Below are positions 11,801 through 21,739 of a stretch of 64,000 nt of DNA, one piece after another. Position 1 is the first letter of the stretch. Each line of letters begins with the position of its first letter. The position numbers and the translations under genes were made by a program. The notes below the pieces were generated by a model. The model saw only the letters and a program-made list of their open reading frames with translations. It had not been told where the DNA came from and did not search any database. Source of the DNA: Hyposmocoma kahamanoa (Eukaryota > Arthropoda > Insecta > Lepidoptera > Cosmopterigidae); the NCBI RefSeq assembly GCF_003589595.1, contig NW_020654878.1, positions 896,216 through 960,215 of the forward strand. Direction: 5' to 3'.

Positions 11801-12076
11801 AGATATTTTGGACTTCCATTTTAGATTCTCGCCTCTCTCAAGGCCTAAAAAATTAATTTTGAATTTAAAAATGGGAGAGAATCACCCGGTAATGGCACAA
11901 GGGTCAGGGTCAACAGTACTTTTTGTATCACGCAGTACCTTTTTTGCATTTGTACTGGAGGCAACACTACAATTTTTTAGTACTGCTGGAAGCACTGACA
12001 AAACAATTGGAAGCTACGTGCGACGTTATTCTTAGATCAATCTTCGTTTAGACAAACCAAACAAATGAGAAGAACA

Positions 12077-12352
12077 ACAGTAGCAGTAGAACTCCGTGTG
12101 AAAGAGTACGTCCAGGAAAGCACTGCCACCTTACCTATTTCTGCCGCCACTAATAATGCGATTTGGTTTTGGAGGGTTGAGGTGCTACATGAGACTTTTC
12201 AACTTATGTCTCAGGGTGACGGGTGCAGTAGCAATGCCCCTCAGATCTTTGCGATTTAAAGCTCGTGGCACTGCAACTGTTATGGATAGGCATGTCGCTT
12301 ATCATCAGGCGCACGACTTGTTCGTCCCGTTTGACGCGTCACAAGGTATCAT
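12077..12352 (+). repeat. Family A repeat, near full length
   Basis: It covers the unit from AGCAGTAGAACTCC to TTGTTCGTCCCGTTTGACG, with a small internal deletion after TTTCTGCCGCCA. Confidence 0.75.
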
Positions 12353-12904
12353 AAAAAATAAAAAGTGTAACTTCGTTTAATGCTTCTTTATTTTTTCTCT
12401 GGTGCTTGGCCCTAACCAAAGCCAACGCGTTCTTTCATAAAATTGTCATATTGCCAAACCATTTATGCGTCATCGTTGATCTAAAGCACAGGTTCTCAAA
12501 CTTTGCCGATGAAACAACCGAAGCCGCCCACTGGGGGGCGGTAGGTACCACTTTGGAAAACTGTGATGTAAAGGGAACAGGATCTAAATATTCGTCTATT
12601 ATTTCTTGTACATATTGCCCCTCTCTTGACTAAATGCCGTAAATAGTATCACTGTTGGACCCCAGCTGTATCCGCCTTAAATCGGACCAGACTTGCTTCG
12701 GTCTTCTTCTTTTCTTCAATAAAACTTCGTATAACGTAAATCTTCCGGTTTATTGGAACTTAGGAAAGTGGACTGTATAGATTTCTACAAAAACTTATTA
12801 GAACACCTTATCTCTATGTCCATCTGACTTACAAGTTAAATAATCGAACAACAAATCAGTCCCTGGAATTGCGTAGGAATTTGACCTTAATAAAATTTGT
12901 TCTA

Positions 12905-13459
12905 GATATTTTGAGGAATAATGTTGACAGTGTCTTCTTCTTCTTGAGGTGCCTCTTCAATCCTGAAGGTTGGCCGTTAGCTTCTTGTATTCGTCTCGGT
13001 TAGCAGCCAACCGGAACAGCTGTTCGACCGAGGTAATGCCGGTCCACTCCCGGATGTTTCGCAGCCACGATTTTTTCCTACGGCCTGCGCGTCTCTTTCC
13101 CTGCACTTTACCCATCATTATTAATTGCAGCAGCCTATAAATATCGTGCCTGAGCAGGTGCCCGAGATATTCTATCTTGCGCCTTTTGATAGATGGGATC
13201 AGTTTCGGGGTCATATGTACTCGCTGAAGCACTGTTTCATTTCGGACCTTCTGTGTCCAGCTAATGCGCAACATGCGACGATAACACCACATCTCAAATG
13301 CCTGTAAACGCTTTGTAGTGCCCTCTTTTAATGTCCACGTTTCGCATCCGTACAAGACGATAGGCCAGATAGGCCTATCATTGACAGTGTCAGCCTCGTG
13401 GAAAAGATCCTTTGATTCTGGGTACCGAACGATTATTGCAACAACCGGCATGGAGGGCA
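12905..13459 (-). mobile_element. Non-LTR retrotransposon, C-terminal ORF2 fragment
   Basis: A 167-codon minus-strand frame (13460-12957) contains LYGCETWTL, WCYRRMLRISWTQKVRNE, KIEYLGHLLRH and GKRRAGRRKKSWLRNIREW, the connection and C-terminal region of endonuclease/reverse-transcriptase LINEs (RTE-like style). The 3' end is A-rich (GAAGAAGAAGACACTG). Its upstream side ends where the hAT insertion begins; 17575-17700 is the sequence that was contiguous with it before that insertion. Confidence 0.75.
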
Positions 13460-13721
13460 CCTCCTGGCAGGGCTGGGCAGTATTTGAATTACTTGTATTT
13501 GAAATACGTATTTAAAATACAAATACGTATTTTGTATTTGTATTTCAATTACTCCCTAAAAATGTATTTTGTAATTGGTATTTCAAATACCTGACCGTAA
13601 TGTATTTTGTAATTTGTATTTCAAATACTTTCGTTGCAAAATACATTTCAACAAAATACTTTTTTCTTTTCAATGTACAGCCTATTTTGTGACGTGCATA
13701 GATTTATATCAGTGTTGGGCA

Positions 13722-15682
13722 TTGATAATGATAATACATTTATTGCAGTTTACATAATATAAATAATACAAATTTTACACTATATTACGTATACATGTAA
13801 TATACTGTAAGGGTATAGCAATATAAAAACTTATAATATGGTTTAATTACATTTCAAGCCTTAGCAATAATTATTATTACAAAATTTCTTATTATATTTC
13901 TTATCATATATATAAACATATTATTAATTGTACAATTATGTGTTATACTAGTTTTAATTCGACCATAATAACATTGCATTTACTCCATTATATAACATGT
14001 TATCTACTTCATTTTATTTATTTATTCACATAGGTACAATGAAAGACATATGAATCCTGTAATATGGATATGATAATAATGGACAGCAAAATAGGAATGA
14101 GGCAGATCAACGCTATAGCAATTTATCATCAAGATATTGTTGCACTGTGTAGTAAGTTTTATTAGAAAGAATGTTTTTTAAGTTATTTATGAAAATACTT
14201 GTTTTATTTTCTTGCTTTATATGCTCCGGTAGTTTGTTGTATATTTTTATCGACATTGAATATGGGCTCGATATATGCATTTCCAATTTTGAGAACGGTG
14301 TTACAAGATTATTTCCGTATCTTGTGGGATGGTGTTTTGGTTCGTCTCGCAGTTTAGTGTAAAATTGTGGGTACTTTTTTATAAATTTACAAACTTCCAA
14401 AATGTAAATTGATGTTAGGGTTAAGATTTTGTATTTTCTAAAGAATGGTTCACAGCTCTCTGTTCTTGATATATTTGCTAGTATTCTTACGCAGTTTTTT
14501 TGTTTAATAAAGAGGTCATTTACAGTTGTACTATTGCCCCACAATATGATGCCGTATGATAGCCATGCATAAGCGTACGCATAGTAAGCACTTAGGGCAG
14601 TTTGTAAATTTGTTGACTTCTTTATTTCTTTTAAGGCGTAAGTAAAACTAGATAGCTTTTTTGTGATTTTTTGTACATGCTGCTTCCAATTTATATTTGT
14701 ATCGATATCTATTCCGAGTAAATTAAATGTATTGACGGTTTCTATTTGTACTTGGTTATACGAAAAATTAATATTTAGTGATGGTTTTTGATAGGGTCTA
14801 AATTCTATAATTTTGGTTTTTGTGAAGTTAATTTCTAAATTGTGATCATTCATCCATGTTACAATTGTAGTTAGTGTATTATGAAGGGTTTGATTTAAGT
14901 GGTCACTATTTTTACAAGAGGTTAATATTGAGATGTCGTCAGCGAAAAGAACACATGAATCGTTTATTACTTTTGGGAGGTCATTTATATAAGTCAGGAA
15001 TAGTATGCACCCAATGACGCTTCCTTGTGGTATCGAATTGTTCATGTTTTGGGGCTCAGATCTGACTTGAGTTATTTCCCCTGTCTCATAGTTATAATGC
15101 TCGATTTCTACATACTGGATTCTGTTTTCTAAATAGGATGCGAACCATTTATGAATGTCACCTCGTATACCCATTCCGTAAAGTTTATCCAGTAAGATAT
15201 CATACCGAACTTTATCGTATGCCTTTGACATGTCCAATAGGATACCGATACCATACTTTTTTTCATTTAGTGTATCCAGAATCTTTTGCATAAATTTGTA
15301 AGTTGCAAGTGTAGTTGAACGATTTTTCCGAAAACCATTCTGCGACTCATCAAATATATTGTACTTTTCACAGAAAGAGTATAGGCGGCTACACATTGCC
15401 TTCTCAAATACTTTCGAAGCCGCGGGCAATAATGCAATCGGCCTGTAATTACTCAGATCATACTTACTTCCTTTTTTGAGGATCGGTTTTATCAGGGATT
15501 GTTTAAGAAGATCCGGGAACACACCCTCGGCAAAAGACTGATTGACAAGCGTATAAAACGGAAACGTCAATTCGTCTGCACATACCCTTATAAGCGCGGA
15601 TGGTATCTCGTCTATTCCATAGCTGTATTTATTTTTTAGATTACGTATAATTACGTTTATTTAGCGCGGTTCGACCGGGCTC
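13722..15682 (-). mobile_element. 5'-truncated LINE with long open reverse-transcriptase frame
   Basis: The minus-strand frame is open from 15660 to the stop at 14113 (515 residues; first ATG at 15570). Counting from that ATG, it shows the RT order: SNYRPIALLPAASKVFEKA (about 40-58), GILLDMSKAYDKV (motif A, 109-121), NSIPQGSVIGCILF (motif B, 178-191), VLFADD (motif C, FADD at 209-212), then FNLLGIDID and SYGIILWGN. Six more codons (SPVEPR) lie upstream of a TAA at 15661-15663 and reach the U6 junction. The endonuclease domain is missing. An AATAAA and TATTATCATTATC-like tail end the element near 13722. Clade (Jockey/CR1-like) is inferred. Confidence 0.88.
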
Positions 15683-15736
15683 AAAAAAAAAAGTGGAACG
15701 CTTCACGATTTTGCTTGTCATCCTTGCGCAGGGGCC

Positions 15737-15776
<40 letters not shown>

Positions 15777-15793
15777 ACTGCCGAAGCAAGTAC
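15683..15793 (-). ncRNA. U6: U6 spliceosomal snRNA copy (probable retro-pseudogene)
   Basis: The reverse complement begins GTACTTGCTTCGGCAGTAC and continues with the ACAGAGA box, the AGC triad in GATTAGCATGG, GCGCAAGGATGACA and CGTGAAGCGTTCCAC, then ten T's (15683-15692). It is full length against insect U6 as I know it. The 5' stem pair is a compensatory A-U change, GACACGC reads GACAAGC, and one A before the T run is absent. No TATA or proximal sequence element is visible in the AT-rich 60 bases upstream. It joins a LINE at its 3' end without a gap, so a reverse-transcribed copy is more likely than a working gene. Confidence 0.9.
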
Positions 15794-15958
15794 GTTAATC
15801 AATTAAATTTCAATCAGATTAAAAAATCTATTCAATTGCAACTGATTTCGATTGAATTGATTTTAATTGCAATTAGATTAATTTTATTAGTTGTTCTAAG
15901 AAACAATTGAAACTAACAATTAAAACCGAAACTATCAAGTAAAAGTGTCATCACGAAT

Positions 15959-16545
15959 ATGGGTTAGGGGATGGGTTTGGGGTGTATTAGGGGGTCGGTT
16001 AGGGGGCCGGTTGAGGGTCGGTTAGGGGTCAGTTGGGGGTCGGTTAGGAGGTTAGTTAAGGGGTCGGTTAGGGAGTCGGTTAGGGGTCGGCTGGGGGTGG
16101 TTCGGGGGTCGTTTAGGGGGTAGGTTAGGGGGCCGGTTGGGGGGTCGTTTAGGGTGTCGGTTGGGAGGTCAGATAGGGGGTAGGTTAGGGTGCGGTTAGG
16201 GGGTCGGTTAGGGGTTGGTTAGGGGGCCGTTTAGGGTGCCGGTGGGGGTCAGTTAGTGGGCTGGTTAGGGGATCGGTTAGTGGGTCGGTTAAGGGTTTGG
16301 TTAGGGAGTGGGTCAGGGGCGGGTTAGGGGCCCTTTAGGGGTGGACCCCCTAACTGACCCCTTAACCGACCCCCTACCTACCCCCAACCGACCACTTAAC
16401 CGGTCTCCAACCGACCCCCCAACCGGACCCTAACCGACCCCCTACCGACACCTAACCGACCCCCAAACCGACACCTTAACCGACCCCCTACCGACACCTA
16501 ACCGACCTCCAACCGGACCCCCTAATCGAGCCCCTATCTGAGCCC
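15959..16545. repeat. Strand-switching G-rich/C-rich minisatellite
   Basis: Bases 15959-16343 are degenerate repeats of a unit close to GGGGTCGGTTAG (about 11-13 bp). From 16344 the same unit appears in inverse orientation (ACCCCCTAACCGACC-like) up to 16545. The whole is therefore a large imperfect palindrome of about 200 bp per arm plus extra G-rich sequence. Frequent runs of three or more G's could form quadruplexes. Confidence 0.85.
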
Positions 16546-16679
16546 CCAACCTTCGTGGTGGTATTATATGTGAAGAACTACATACAAAAAATATATGTAA
16601 TTAGATTGAAGTCGTTGTAAATGACGAAGTAAATGCAAGTGATCAATCACTTTTTTGCAAAGAGCATCTATTATATGTA

Positions 16680-16715
16680 TGTATGTGTATATGTGTGTGT
16701 GTGAGTGCGTGTGTG

Positions 16716-16759
<44 letters not shown>

Positions 16760-16771
16760 TGNNNNNNNNNN

Positions 16772-16818
<47 letters not shown>

Positions 16819-16862
16819 TTGCCTGCGTGCGTGCGTGCCTGCGTGCGTGCGTGCGTGCGTCC
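16680..16862. repeat. GTGC/GTGT microsatellite with a 10-N assembly gap
   Basis: A GT-rich start passes into tandem GTGC units with a few GCTT and GCCT variants. Bases 16762-16771 are N. Open frames in all phases are products of the repeat, not genes. Confidence 0.95.
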
Positions 16863-17574
16863 GTTTGTGTAAAGCGGAACGTTCAAAAAATGAAGTATGA
16901 AATTATTTGATTTTTAATTCGGGACTTATTCACGTATAAACATATTTTATTTACCTCGACTTTTCGGACATATTGCAACGTCCATGGTCTCGCAAGGACT
17001 GAAGAGGCGGGTGTCAGCATCTTCTAGTTGTGCGAGTTTTTCTAACTACCCGCACTTTATCTTCATTACTTATTTGTGCACTAGGGTACTCACTACACCG
17101 ACACACAACACTCACGACATCTTAAATACTCGTATTCAATGCAGTAGAAGCACATTTGCAGGTGGCAACAGTGCATGGTATTGTCAAAGACGTCAAAGTC
17201 ATCTTTTCGCGGTTAGAACTTAGAGTAGCAGGGTTCGTGCTCTGAAGTATGGTTGTATTGGTTTAACAGTTTTTTTCTGGTAAAACTGAATATTTAAAAC
17301 TTCTTTTTCAAGATATGTATTGTGGAAGGAAATCCTTTGAAGGAAGTTGTTGGTTTCCACATGTCGCGATAAGTATACTAATAAAGTATTTTGTAATTTG
17401 TATTTGTATTTTGTATTTTAAATACACCCCATGAAAGTATTTTGTATTTTGTATTTCAAATACACCTCAAGAAAGTATTTGGTATTTTGTATTTTAAATA
17501 CATTTAAGGAAGTATTTTGTAATTTGTATTTCAATTAAGATGTAGCATGTATTTTGCCCAGCCCTGCCTCCTGG

Positions 17575-18040
17575 CAACTGCACCCTCACGTACGAAACAG
17601 CACCGACACTCGCCGATCCTCCGAGCGACTGCTCTCCTCAACTCTTTATTCGCAACATCACCACAGTGTGATCTGTTTATGACTGAGATGGCGAAAATGA
17701 TAAATGAATAGAAGAGAGTGGTAAAGAGAAGCCAGGATGTTTATTAGTCAGTAGGTAATCTTAGTTTAGGTTAGTGATTAGTAATTAATTCTGCTGGAAC
17801 GCCATGGTGCATACTGTAATGTTACATGTTTTTAAATAAATAAACAACTAGGATGGGATCGAATAAGAATGAAAGTGAATCAACAAATCTTACAGATTCT
17901 CTTATATATATGCCGATACGGCGTCTCCCACACCGTACCTGCCCTATCAATGCACCGCGGACGCCCGGTCAATCAGAACCCCTGAATTATTCACATAATT
18001 CTAGTCATATTACTCTGACCGGCCAGACGCGTAGGGCCGT
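17575..18040. other. Sequence downstream of the hAT insertion, no gene
   Basis: Bases from 17575 are contiguous with 13459 once the hAT and one target copy are removed. No complete gene or repeat was recognised. Confidence 0.4.
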
Positions 18041-18044
18041 CCGT

Positions 18045-18265
18045 AATAACTGCCTCCGTGGCCGAACGGTTACCATGCCGGACTGCCACGCAGAGGTCCC
18101 AGGTTCGATTCCCGGGTCGAAAGAAATATTTGTATGACCTACATTTATTTCTCTCGTGAGTTTGGGTGTAATTTATGGTTGTCTATGTGTGTGTCCATGG
18201 CACCCGCGACACAGGGTTTCCCTAGTGCGGGGCTATGTTGAGTGTGTGCGTTATTATTATTAATA
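18045..18265 (+). mobile_element. tRNA-derived SINE, Gly-like family, best preserved head
   Basis: The head runs GCCTCCGTGGCCGAACGG, CTGCCACGCAG (glycine-like GCC anticodon loop) and box B AGGTTCGATTCCCGGG. The body ends GTGCGTTATTATTATT. The anticodon stem is mispaired, so it is not called as a tRNA gene. Confidence 0.82.
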
Positions 18266-19584
18266 CCGGTAGTGTATACCTAACGTGACCATACGTCCAG
18301 CTTTTAAGCTTCTTATCCCGTTGTCCCCCAAAATACTTAGAAATGTCTCGCTTTTTCAAAATCGGACACACGTCGTGACAATAAATTTAAAAAATGGCGC
18401 AAAAGCGTAAAATATACACAGCCACTAAAAAGGAGAATTAATTATTTTTTAAATCTTCTTTTATCGTTAAATATTTCGTAACTATTATAAGGTTCTAAGG
18501 AAAGAACATAATGGTCACGTTATATGTACCATTTAATCGCTGTATGCATTACGAAGAAGGAAGACAAGCGCGCGAGTGGATGGGCCTTCGTAGTCCTCTG
18601 ACTCCAATAATGAATGTTCGCCAACGTCTTTCTAATAACCGAAGTGTATTTTGACTTAAGCTATTGTTTACTCTGCGCACAAATTTGTTCGTCAAAAGTT
18701 TCCATTACCGATGTTACTATCATAAAATGTTGTTTATTCCAATCGTAAACGCCGCGAGTAATGTCCGTCGTCATTTTAACGAGCTGGAGGATTTCATCGT
18801 GTTTGCCCTCCGTTTAGTGCTTTTAAATTAGGTACATCAATGTACATAATATATACAAGTAAGGGTCATTCTCAATGGTGGAGGACGGTTTTTCATACAA
18901 CATTTAGAAGGCATGTCACAGGCATGCCACACGCGCGCCACTAACGCAAACTATATATCCGCTCACGCGATACATGCAGCCGTAAACGCATACCACACCT
19001 AGAGGTGCCGGTGATGATTTTATACCGATTTATCGGATATCGAAGTTATAACAGGTAAAAAAACGAATATTAATTGCTATTTCGGTAACTACTCTAGCAA
19101 ACCAGAAAGTTTTTAATGCCTGGGTGTGTCATTTAAAAAAAATAAACAACTTCAAAAAACGTCACGACAATCGTGTGTGTTATTATTTGGGCTGGTGATT
19201 TCGGTGTTTATTTATTAAAAACATACCGTAAGTAGCGTTTTTTTTAAGTTTACCCTGAATATAAATGTTTATAAACTATACTTTAAGGAGTAATTTCATG
19301 GTAAACGTTAGAACCACTCAAACGGAATATTATCATATTTATCCAAGTACACCAAAAATTTCATTAGTGCTTTTAAGTGCAGGATTTGCGGTGTATTACT
19401 GCATTTTATTTGAGATGTTTTTGTTGGTAGTACGGAGGGTATTTATTTAGCAATGCAGAATAGTAGTTTTTTGTTTATAAAAACTTGTATTTAAACTGAA
19501 TCCTTTTCTAATTTGCGAAACCAAATAGCCGCCATTTTGCGGCAGGAGGAGCGCATCGCGTGAGCGAATACTGTGTGTTCTGCT
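18266..19584. other. Intergenic DNA, nothing recognised
   Basis: Mixed AT-rich DNA without an exon I can support. A GC-richer block at 18900-19010 and another near 19540 both contain GCGTGAGCG/CGCTCACGCG-like sequence in inverse orientation, possibly the ends of an unrecognised element. Confidence 0.4.
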
Positions 19585-20045
19585 AAATACCAACTGGCCG
19601 CCTTGGATTCTATTGAAAAGCGTGTCAAGAGGCTTATCGGTGACTCGGAATTAGTAGAGGCGAAGCAGCAGAGCCTTGAACACCGCGTTAAAGTTACCTG
19701 TTTATCGGTATTCTACGAATATATCATGGTGAGTGTGTGAGGCAATAGCACAAATTAATTCCGCCTTCTCTTTCCACCATCTGGGGATCAGACGTAGGCT
19801 GGGGTTCCACTTCTATGTTGTGGATATTCCAAGGATTCGCACAAAGCGCTTCGCTTCCACATTTATATGCGTACGGCTATGAACTGGAATTCCCTGACTG
19901 CGGACTTGTTCTCTAAACGGTATAACTTGGGCATTTTCAAGGCGAGAGTGAATAGGCATTATTTAGGTGTGCTTACTACACCATTGACCTCATCGTCACT
20001 TTCCATCAGGTGAGATGGAAGTCAAATACGCAATTAGTTTTTAAT
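19585..20045 (+). mobile_element. LINE C-terminal remnant
   Basis: Plus-strand frames give YQLAALDSIEKRVKRLIGDS, KVTCLSVFYEY, then after a frameshift HFYVVDIPRIRTKRFASTFI and NWNSLTADLFS. This is the same LINE group as 24365-25085, broken by frameshifts and stops. Confidence 0.75.
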
Positions 20046-20061
20046 GAAAAGTAAATAAATA

Positions 20062-20495
20062 AAAAACCGACCTCAAAAGTAAGTGGAATTACGGCTATTT
20101 GCTAAGTTTTATTGAAATATCCCCTAGTTCGTCACTATACAGGACTTGACACTGGAGATAATATAAAATAGGTTCTCACTACGACACTACTCAAAGTATA
20201 TTGAGAGAAAAACGCCTTGAATGGGAGAAATAGCAAAATCAACCATTAAAGTAATTGCTCCTAAACTAAAGTTAGGCGCTATTTATAACAACGAATCTTC
20301 ATGCGTGAACAGCCACCCTTCGAGGTGGATGATTTTCTTCAAAATGAAATGGGACCACTATGGAAGTACCCCCTTTCCAACAAAAAAAGAATCATGAAAA
20401 TCGGTTCACAAATACCGGAGTTATCGCGTAACATACATACAAAAAAAAGAACATACAGTCGAATTGAGAACTTCCTCTTTTTTTGAAGTCGGTTA
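20062..20495. repeat. TIR-like element with ACCGACCTCAAAA / TTTTTTTGAAGTCGGTT ends
   Basis: Its ends are inverted as in the 1478-1712 copy, and it has a longer interior shared with 27173-27640 (GGTGGATGATTTTCTTCAAA-like block, ACTTTGAGAAGTGAG-like block). Confidence 0.6.
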
Positions 20496-20765
20496 AAAAA
20501 AGGTATGAGGGGCACTCATTCATTTCATTTCTCGTAGTATAGTTTATGAAAACTGTAAATACGATACTTTCAGTAAATAATATTGGCACGAATAAGAAAT
20601 AAAGTGGCCAAAATAATTTAAAACTGATTACGTCAAAGGCGACAGTTATTCTTAACATTACAGTCCTAATAAATCATTTTAACCTATTTGCGTTTGGTCT
20701 GTAATATTTTGCCGGTTTGATGGTCGCCCTAGTTTCCTTTATTAACTGAAATGTTGTTTGCCAAC

Positions 20766-20828
20766 AGTAGAAAGAGTTCGTCCAGGGAAGTACTGCCATC
20801 TTACCTATTTCTGTCGCCAAGCAGTGAG
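20766..20828 (+). repeat. Family A repeat, 5' fragment
   Basis: The first ~60 bases of family A (GAAAGAGTTCGTCCAGGGAA to CGCCAAGCAGTGAG). Confidence 0.6.
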
Positions 20829-21242
20829 CATTATTGCATTGTACAATGTTAAGGTAGAGAAAACTACTTTTGTTTTCTATAACATTTAGTGCTGAGTTCC
20901 TGTTAAACAAAACACGTGTTAAACAAACAAATACGCGTAGTTTATTTGTTCTACACTTCTTAATACAAAGATAATATGACATAGATGGATTGTTTTGCCG
21001 TCTAATCGGAATTGTTTTCGGAACCATCGTTTAGAATGATCCTGATACACGGATTTACATGTTTTTATATATCGTTATCTTTCTTGCTACCGGAAACTTG
21101 AAATTAGTCATTGGTTGTGAAATCTTTATTGAAATTCCACGTCAAATAAATTAATAGATTCACGCATTACTTAGCGGCAATCCATGTTGGTAAAATTACG
21201 GTAATAATTGATTAGAAATTATTTTTAATCATTTAATAATTA

Positions 21243-21345
21243 TGGGACTTGTCAACTTGTCTCAGGGTGACAGGCGCGGTGGCAGCGCCCCTCAAATCTT
21301 TGCGATTTAAAGCTCTGAAAGCTTACTCGTGCCGTCACTTGCATC
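21243..21345 (+). repeat. Family A repeat, 3' half fragment
   Basis: It matches from GGGACTTGTCAACTTGTCTC through TCTTTGCGATTTAAAGCTCT to a short 3' remnant, with an internal deletion. Confidence 0.6.
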
Positions 21346-21534
21346 GTAATAAAAAATATAATATCTGTTATTGTATTTTTTGATTAATATAAATATTAAA
21401 CAATGTCACATACGTTGTTCTGTTCCCAAAGTAAGTAACTAAAGCGCTTGTGTTATGGAAATCGGAAAGAACGACGGTACCACAAAAATCCAGACCCGAG
21501 ATTAGAGAAAATTTCGAAATATAAATAATACTTA

Positions 21535-21735
21535 AGATTTCTCATAGATGGCGCTACGGCTAAAAAGTCGTTGAAAACCAAAATACAAAGACACGACAAA
21601 ACACAGAAAAATTCTCCACTGATTCGTTGCGTGGCTTAGTTAGTATAGCGCCTGGCACTATGGTTCGAATCCGGTCGGATCTAAGGCATTTTTTCTAAGT
21701 GTTCGATCTTTGTATTAATAATTATAACAAAATAT
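21535..21735 (+). mobile_element. tRNA-derived SINE, GATGGCGCTACGG family
   Basis: The body GATGGCGCTACGGCTAAAAA is followed by TTGCGTGGCTTAGTTAGTAT (box A like), TGGTTCGAATCCGG (box B) and the tail TTTGTATTAATAATTATAAC. The tRNA-like part sits inside the unit rather than at its very start. Relatives are at 28430, 28920 and 42385. Confidence 0.75.
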
Positions 21736-21739
21736 AAAT

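Larger units (their letters stand above)
13468..17566. mobile_element. hAT-type element, 4.1 kb, filled with nested insertions
   Basis: The element starts CAGGGCTGGGCA and ends with its exact inverse TGCCCAGCCCTG. It is flanked by a perfect 8-bp direct repeat CCTCCTGG (13460-13467 and 17567-17574), the target size of hAT elements. Both subterminal regions are arrays of GTATTTTGTATTTCAAATAC-like repeats (13480-13680 and 17385-17545). No hAT transposase was seen. The middle is occupied by a LINE, a U6 copy, a minisatellite and a microsatellite. Confidence 0.85.

Noticed and set aside
11625..12035. 136-codon open frame
   Set aside because: Its first part is the reverse strand of a tRNA-derived SINE; the rest has no signature.
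15959..16545. Telomere-like TTAGG repeats
   Set aside because: GGTTAGG occurs often but the unit is GGGGTCGGTTAG-like and degenerate, not (TTAGG)n, and the array lies inside a transposon nest.
16655..16910. Open frames of cysteine/valine/arginine repeats on both strands
   Set aside because: They are translations of the GTGC microsatellite, including the N gap, in every phase.
18045..18120. Functional tRNA-Gly gene
   Set aside because: Anticodon and acceptor stems are mispaired and the sequence continues into a repeated SINE body found six times.
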